Origin: Candidatus Rokuibacteriota bacterium
GTDB lineage: Bacteria; Methylomirabilota; Methylomirabilia; Rokubacteriales; CSP1-6
Assembly: GCA_016179965.1 (NCBI GenBank)
Contig: JACPCF010000023.1
Coordinates: 1-34,777 of the forward strand
Length of the DNA: 34,777 nucleotides
Direction of reading: 5' to 3'
Part shown: one piece after another, positions 30,933-34,777 of the stretch
Position numbering within the stretch: the first letter of the stretch is position 1
How the letters are laid out: every line of letters begins with the position of its first letter
Made by a program: the position numbers and the translations under genes
The notes under the pieces: model-generated
Told to the model about the DNA's origin: nothing
Seen by the model: only the letters and a program-made list of their open reading frames with translations
Database searches by the model: none

Positions 30933-31638
30933 TAGCGCCCCTTGAAGGCCGCTGCCTTCTTCTGGGCGAAGGCCGTCACGCCCGTCTTGAAGTCCTCCGT
31001 CTGGCCCGAGCGGGCGATGGCCTGGGCCTCCAGCTCCATCTGGGTCTCGAGGCTCTCCTGGGTGGACTGGTGGAAGAGCAGCTTGGCCCCGCCGAAGGCC
31101 AGCGTCGGGCCTTGGGCCAGCTCACGCGCCAGTGCCGCCAGAGCCTGGGGAAACTCGGCGTCGGGGATGACCCGATTGACGAGCCCCCACTCCAGCGCCT
31201 CCTTGGCGCTCAGCACGCGGTTCGTGTAGTGGAGCTCGAGCGCGCGGCGGCCGACTCGGCCGCGACGACCAAGTCCCCCGAGAGCGCCAGGCTCATCCCG
31301 CCGCCGGCGGCGATGCCGTTGACCCCCATGATGACGGGCTTGGGGCTCCGGCAGAGGCGGGAGACCGCGCCGTGGAGGTACGTGGTGAGCTGCTTGATCA
31401 GGACGCCGACCTTCGGGAGGTTGTCGGCGAAGTCCTTCACGTCGCCCCCCGCGCAGAAGGCCTTCCCTGCCCCGGTGACCACGATGCACCGGACCTCGCG
31501 GTCCTCGTCAGCCTCGAGCGCGGCGTGGAAGAACTCGCTGGCCAGCTGGAGGTTCAGGGCGTTGTACGCGTCGGGGCGGTTCAGGGTGATGGTGGCGACC
31601 TGATCCTTCACGTCTACGAGCAGCGTCTGGTAGGCCAT
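30932..31638 (-). pseudogene. Enoyl-CoA hydratase/isomerase with internal deletion and frameshift
   Basis: From ATG 31638 the N-terminal half is a normal crotonase: ATITLNRPDAYNALN, GAGKAFCAGGDVKDF and VIMGVNGIAAGGGMSLALS up to VVAAESA. The C-terminal half continues in another frame: RALELHYTNRVLSAKEALEW and on to the stop at 30932. About 25-30 residues normally between these points, including the conserved region around the second catalytic acid, are missing, and the total of 707 bases is not a multiple of three. The join lies at a 15-base palindrome (31248-31262). It is either a real pseudogene or an assembly collapse. It sits 17 bases after the aldehyde dehydrogenase. Confidence 0.85.
31248..31262. 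repeat. Palindrome at the enoyl-CoA hydratase break
   Basis: CGGCCGA-C-TCGGCCG, a perfect 7-bp palindrome around one base, lying exactly where the hydratase loses its reading frame. Such hairpins favour deletion during replication and also errors in sequencing. Confidence 0.7.
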
Positions 31639-31655
31639 GGTCGTCTCCTCCGCGC

Positions 31656-33101
31656 TCAGGTGAGATCCACCCAGACGCTCTTGACCTCCGTGTAGAGGTC
31701 GAGCCCCGCCGAGCCCATCTCTCGGCCGAACCCGGACTCCTTGAACCCGCCGAAGGGCAGCGCCGCGTCGAACAGGTTGTAGGCGTTCACCCAGACCGTG
31801 CCCGCCCGGATCGCGCGCGCGGCTCGAAGAGCCTTGGCGACGTCGCGGGTCCACACCGCCGCCGCCAGCCCGTAGGTCGTCGCGTTGCCTTCCGCGATCC
31901 CTTCCTCTATCGACTTGAAGGAGATCACCGACAGCACCGGGCCGAAGATCTCCTCCCGCGCGATCTTCATCTTGTTCGAGACGCCGTCGAAGATCGTCGG
32001 CTCGATGAAGAAGCCCTTGCCGGTGCCGATGTTCGCACGGCCACCGCCCGCCACCAATCGCGCTCCTTCCTTCTTGCCCGATTCGATGTAGGAGAGCACG
32101 GTCTCCATCTGCTGCTTCGACACCACCGGGCCCATCCGCGTGGCCTTGTCCATGGGATCGCCCACCTTGAGGCCCTTGACCCGCTCGGTGAGCTTCGACA
32201 TGAACTCGGCGTGGACCTTCTCCTCCAGGAAGAGCCGGGAGCCGGCGGCGCAAACTTCTCCTTTGTTGTAAAAGATTCCCGTCATCGTTCCCTTGACAGC
32301 CGCCTCCATGTCGGCGTCGGCGAAGACGATGTTCGGCGACTTGCCGCCCAATTCGAGCGAGAGTCGCTTGAGAGTCCCGGCGGCCTCGCGCATGATCTTT
32401 TTGCCAACCTCCGTGGAACCCGTAAACGCAACCTTGTCCACGCGCGGGTCGCGCACCAGCGCCATTCCGGCCTTGCCGCCCGGGCCGGTGACGACGTTGA
32501 AGACGCCCTCGGGGAGCCCGGCCTCCTGGCAGAGCTCGGCGAACTTGAGCGCTGTGAGCGGCGTGAGCGACGCGGGTTTCAACACGACGGTGTTGCCCGC
32601 GGCCAGCGCCGGAGCGATCTTCCAGGAGGAGAGGAGGAAGGGGAAATTCCAGGGCACGATGGCCCCCACCACCCCGATGGGCTGGCGGAGCGTGAAGGTG
32701 AAGGCGCCCTCCCGGAGCGCCAGGGTCTCCCCGTGGATCTTGGTGGCCCAGCCCGCGTAGTAGCGGAAGACCTCCGCCGCGAAGGGGATCTCGACCTTCC
32801 CCGAGTCGAAGAGCGTCTTCCCCGTGCAGAGGCTCTCGAGGCGCGCCAGCTCGTCCAGGTTGGCCATGATCAGGTCGCCGAGCTTCCAGACGAGCCTTCC
32901 CCGCTCGGCAGCGCTCATCTTGGGCCAGGGACCCGAGTCGAAGGCCTTGCGGGCCGCGGCGACGGCCAGGTCCACGTCGCGCTCGTCGCCCTTGGCGACC
33001 CGCGCGCTCTCCTCCTCGGTGGCGGGATTGATGGTGACGTACGTCTCGCCGGACAGGGGGGGACGCCAGTTCCCTCCGATGAACATCTCACCCGTCTTCA
33101 T
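31656..33101 (-). CDS. NAD(P)-dependent aldehyde dehydrogenase
   Basis: A 481-residue enzyme of the ALDH superfamily. Visible motifs are VVGAIVPWNFPFLLSSWKIA (cofactor site), VAFTGSTEVGKKI, the general-base Glu in LSLELGGKSPNIV and the catalytic Cys in YNKGEVCAAGSRLF, then EEIFGPVLSV and the C-terminal PFGGFKESGFGREMG. It oxidises an aldehyde to an acid; the betaine-aldehyde/general aldehyde group is closest by eye. The ATG at 33101 follows AGGAG by seven bases and overlaps the stop of the pyruvate kinase remnant (ATGA). Confidence 0.93.
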   Translation of the reverse strand: MKTGEMFIGGNWRPPLSGETYVTINPATEEESARVAKGDERDVDLAVAAARKAFDSGPWPKMSAAERGRLVWKLGDLIMANLDELARLESLCTGKTLFDSGKVEIPFAAEVFRYYAGWATKIHGETLALREGAFTFTLRQPIGVVGAIVPWNFPFLLSSWKIAPALAAGNTVVLKPASLTPLTALKFAELCQEAGLPEGVFNVVTGPGGKAGMALVRDPRVDKVAFTGSTEVGKKIMREAAGTLKRLSLELGGKSPNIVFADADMEAAVKGTMTGIFYNKGEVCAAGSRLFLEEKVHAEFMSKLTERVKGLKVGDPMDKATRMGPVVSKQQMETVLSYIESGKKEGARLVAGGGRANIGTGKGFFIEPTIFDGVSNKMKIAREEIFGPVLSVISFKSIEEGIAEGNATTYGLAAAVWTRDVAKALRAARAIRAGTVWVNAYNLFDAALPFGGFKESGFGREMGSAGLDLYTEVKSVWVDLT

Positions 33102-33565
33102 CGTCGTTCTCCTACGCGGTGTAGTTTGAGCAGGTTGGTGGTGCCGGTGGCCCACATGGGGGCCCCGGAGATGATAACGAGGACATCGTTGGGGCGGACC
33201 GAGCCGGTGCCCAGGAGCGTGGCCTCTACCTCTTCGATCATCTCGTCGGTCGTCTCAACCTTCCTGATGAGTCGGGAAGAGACCCCCCAGCAGAGCCCCA
33301 GCCGTCTCTGAACCTCCGCCGACGGCGTCAGCGCGATGATGGGCGCCTCGGGACGCTCCTGGGAGATGAGCCGCGCGGTGGAACCCGACTGGGTGAAGGC
33401 GACGATGGCCTTTGCCCCCAGGTCGCTCGCGGCATGGCAAGCAGCCTCGGCGATCGCCTGAGGGAAGCCGCTGACTTCCTCGCGCCGCCGCGCCCAGACG
33501 GGCGGGGTCATGGATCGCTCCACGCGCTCGGCGATCCGGGCCATCACTTCCACGGTCTCGTTGGA
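33098..33565 (-). pseudogene. C-terminal domain remnant of pyruvate kinase
   Basis: The frame upstream of the ALDH gene encodes only the regulatory C-terminal domain of pyruvate kinase: ETVEVMARIAERVERS, AACHAASDLGAKAIVAFTQS, GSTARLISQERPEAPIIALT and VLVIISGAPMWATGTTN. The TIM-barrel catalytic domain (about 340 residues) is absent; upstream of the homology there is a UGA at 33571-33569 and an AT-rich stretch. The break lies at the left arm of an inverted repeat (33561-33587). It might still be translated from a GTG at 33553 and so couple translation to ALDH. Confidence 0.8.
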
Positions 33566-33587
33566 CGGTCAATTTTCAACCGTCCAA
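33561..33587. repeat. Inverted repeat at the pyruvate kinase break
   Basis: Perfect arms TTGGACGGT (33561-33569) and ACCGTCCAA (33579-33587) around a 9-base AT-rich loop. It separates the pyruvate kinase remnant from the AT-rich tail of the HsdM remnant. It may be the end of a mobile element or a deletion scar. Confidence 0.7.
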
Positions 33588-33633
33588 TGGATAATTTGCA
33601 CGAACAGTTAATTATTGCTGTAATTTTAGTATG

Positions 33634-34083
33634 TTACGGCTTTGTTTCTTTGGTGATTTTCCCTAGCATTTCCAAGATTTCCTTCTCCAGGGCCTTGATG
33701 TCGGCCTCGATCTCCGGGAGCGGGCGGGGGGGCTGGTACTTGTAGAAGTAGCGGTTGAAGTTGATCTCATACCCTACCCGCCCCACCTGCCCGTCCGCGA
33801 CGTTGGGCGCGTCCGCCAGGAGCTTCGCGAAGTCGTAGCGGGAGGTGTTGTAGAAGGCGAAGCCTGACGACTTGCGTAGAAGCGGGTCGGGGTTCTCCAG
33901 CCCCTTACCCTTGTACTTCGCCAGCGTTGTCAGCACCTTCTCCTTCATTGGGGCAAGGACACAGTCGAGGCGGCGAAGAACGGTCAGCGGGAGGATGACG
34001 TCCTGGTACTTCCCCCGCTTGAAGGTGTCGCGGATAAGGTCGGCAACGCCCCAGATGAAGGAGACGATCTCGCCGTGGTTCAT
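33634..34083 (-). pseudogene. HsdM (type I restriction methylase) with the catalytic core deleted
   Basis: The 149-residue frame joins two ends of an HsdM protein. The first 110 residues (NHGEIVSFIWGVADLIRDTF, YQDVILPLTVLRRLD, SSGFAFYNTSRYDFAKLLAD) are the HsdM N-terminal domain; the rest (VGYEINFNRYFYKYQPPRPL, EIEADIKALEKEILEMLG) is the far C-terminal part. The roughly 350 residues between them, with the AdoMet site and NPPF motif, are missing, but the frame is kept. No HsdS or HsdR is beside it. It starts 6 bases after the uvrA stop. The sequence after 33660 is AT-rich compared with the rest of the window, which suggests transferred DNA. Confidence 0.8.
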
Positions 34084-34089
34084 CGGGGA

Positions 34090-34777
<688 letters not shown>

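Noticed and set aside
31210-31638. Two separate crotonase-related genes, one per frame
   Set aside because: The two halves join in order into one family member and neither half alone forms a crotonase domain; a broken single gene is simpler.
33569-33571. UGA upstream of the pyruvate kinase piece as another selenocysteine codon
   Set aside because: Pyruvate kinase has no Sec/Cys motif there, the sequence before it is not homologous, and the site lies in the inverted repeat.

Overview
The window is a dense, GC-rich stretch of bacterial chromosome with almost all genes on the minus strand and many start/stop overlaps (ATGA, GTGA, TGATG). The gene types (orphan ABC_sub_bind substrate-binding proteins, tandem TRAP transporters, BMP-type ABC importer, MaoC dehydratases, many small Cys-rich proteins) suggest an uncultured soil or subsurface heterotroph such as Rokubacteria/Methylomirabilota. 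That placement is inference; there is no rRNA, tRNA or CRISPR array here.

Layout. (1) 1-3393, minus: aminotransferase, FAS1-like dehydratase, orphan substrate-binding protein, MaoC dehydratase, then a TPP enzyme that begins at its central domain and runs off the left edge. (2) 3433-4113, plus: a SUMF1-domain protein. (3) 4117-11663, minus: two complete TRAP transporters in tandem, then a PPC/DUF296 protein and a cytosine-deaminase-like amidohydrolase. (4) 11874-24714, minus: one long operon-like run behind a good sigma70 promoter (24803-24831). It holds a BMP-type ABC importer, an amidohydrolase, a gamma-glutamyltransferase remnant, the oxamate carbamoyltransferase set AllH-AllF-AllG with a 60-residue satellite, carbamate kinase, an SDR and an Asp/Glu racemase homologue. 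The likely logic is import and breakdown of a purine/ureide-type compound through oxalurate, with ATP made from carbamoyl phosphate.

(5) 24852-25601, minus: a glutaredoxin-DinB fusion in which the first Cys of the CxxC motif is an in-frame UGA, followed at the right distance by a hairpin fitting the bacterial SECIS rules. It is a probable selenoprotein. A 50-nt segment around this UGA occurs again at 30005-30054 as a direct repeat (one synonymous mismatch). The 4.4 kb between the copies is an accessory patch: a cupin, small zinc-ribbon and Cys-rich proteins, a second orphan substrate-binding protein, a GYD-domain gene and a neighbour with a related leader, and several palindromes. (6) 29980-33101, minus: truncated selenoprotein start, haloalkane-dehalogenase-like hydrolase, broken enoyl-CoA hydratase, aldehyde dehydrogenase. 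(7) 33098-34777, minus: C-terminal remnant of pyruvate kinase, a palindrome, an internally deleted HsdM remnant, and the C-terminal part of uvrA at the right edge.

Two themes stand out: a well-preserved transport-plus-catabolism operon, and repeated gene breakage (GGT, enoyl-CoA hydratase, pyruvate kinase, HsdM, selenoprotein copy 2, substrate-binding protein tail), often with a palindrome or direct repeat at the break.
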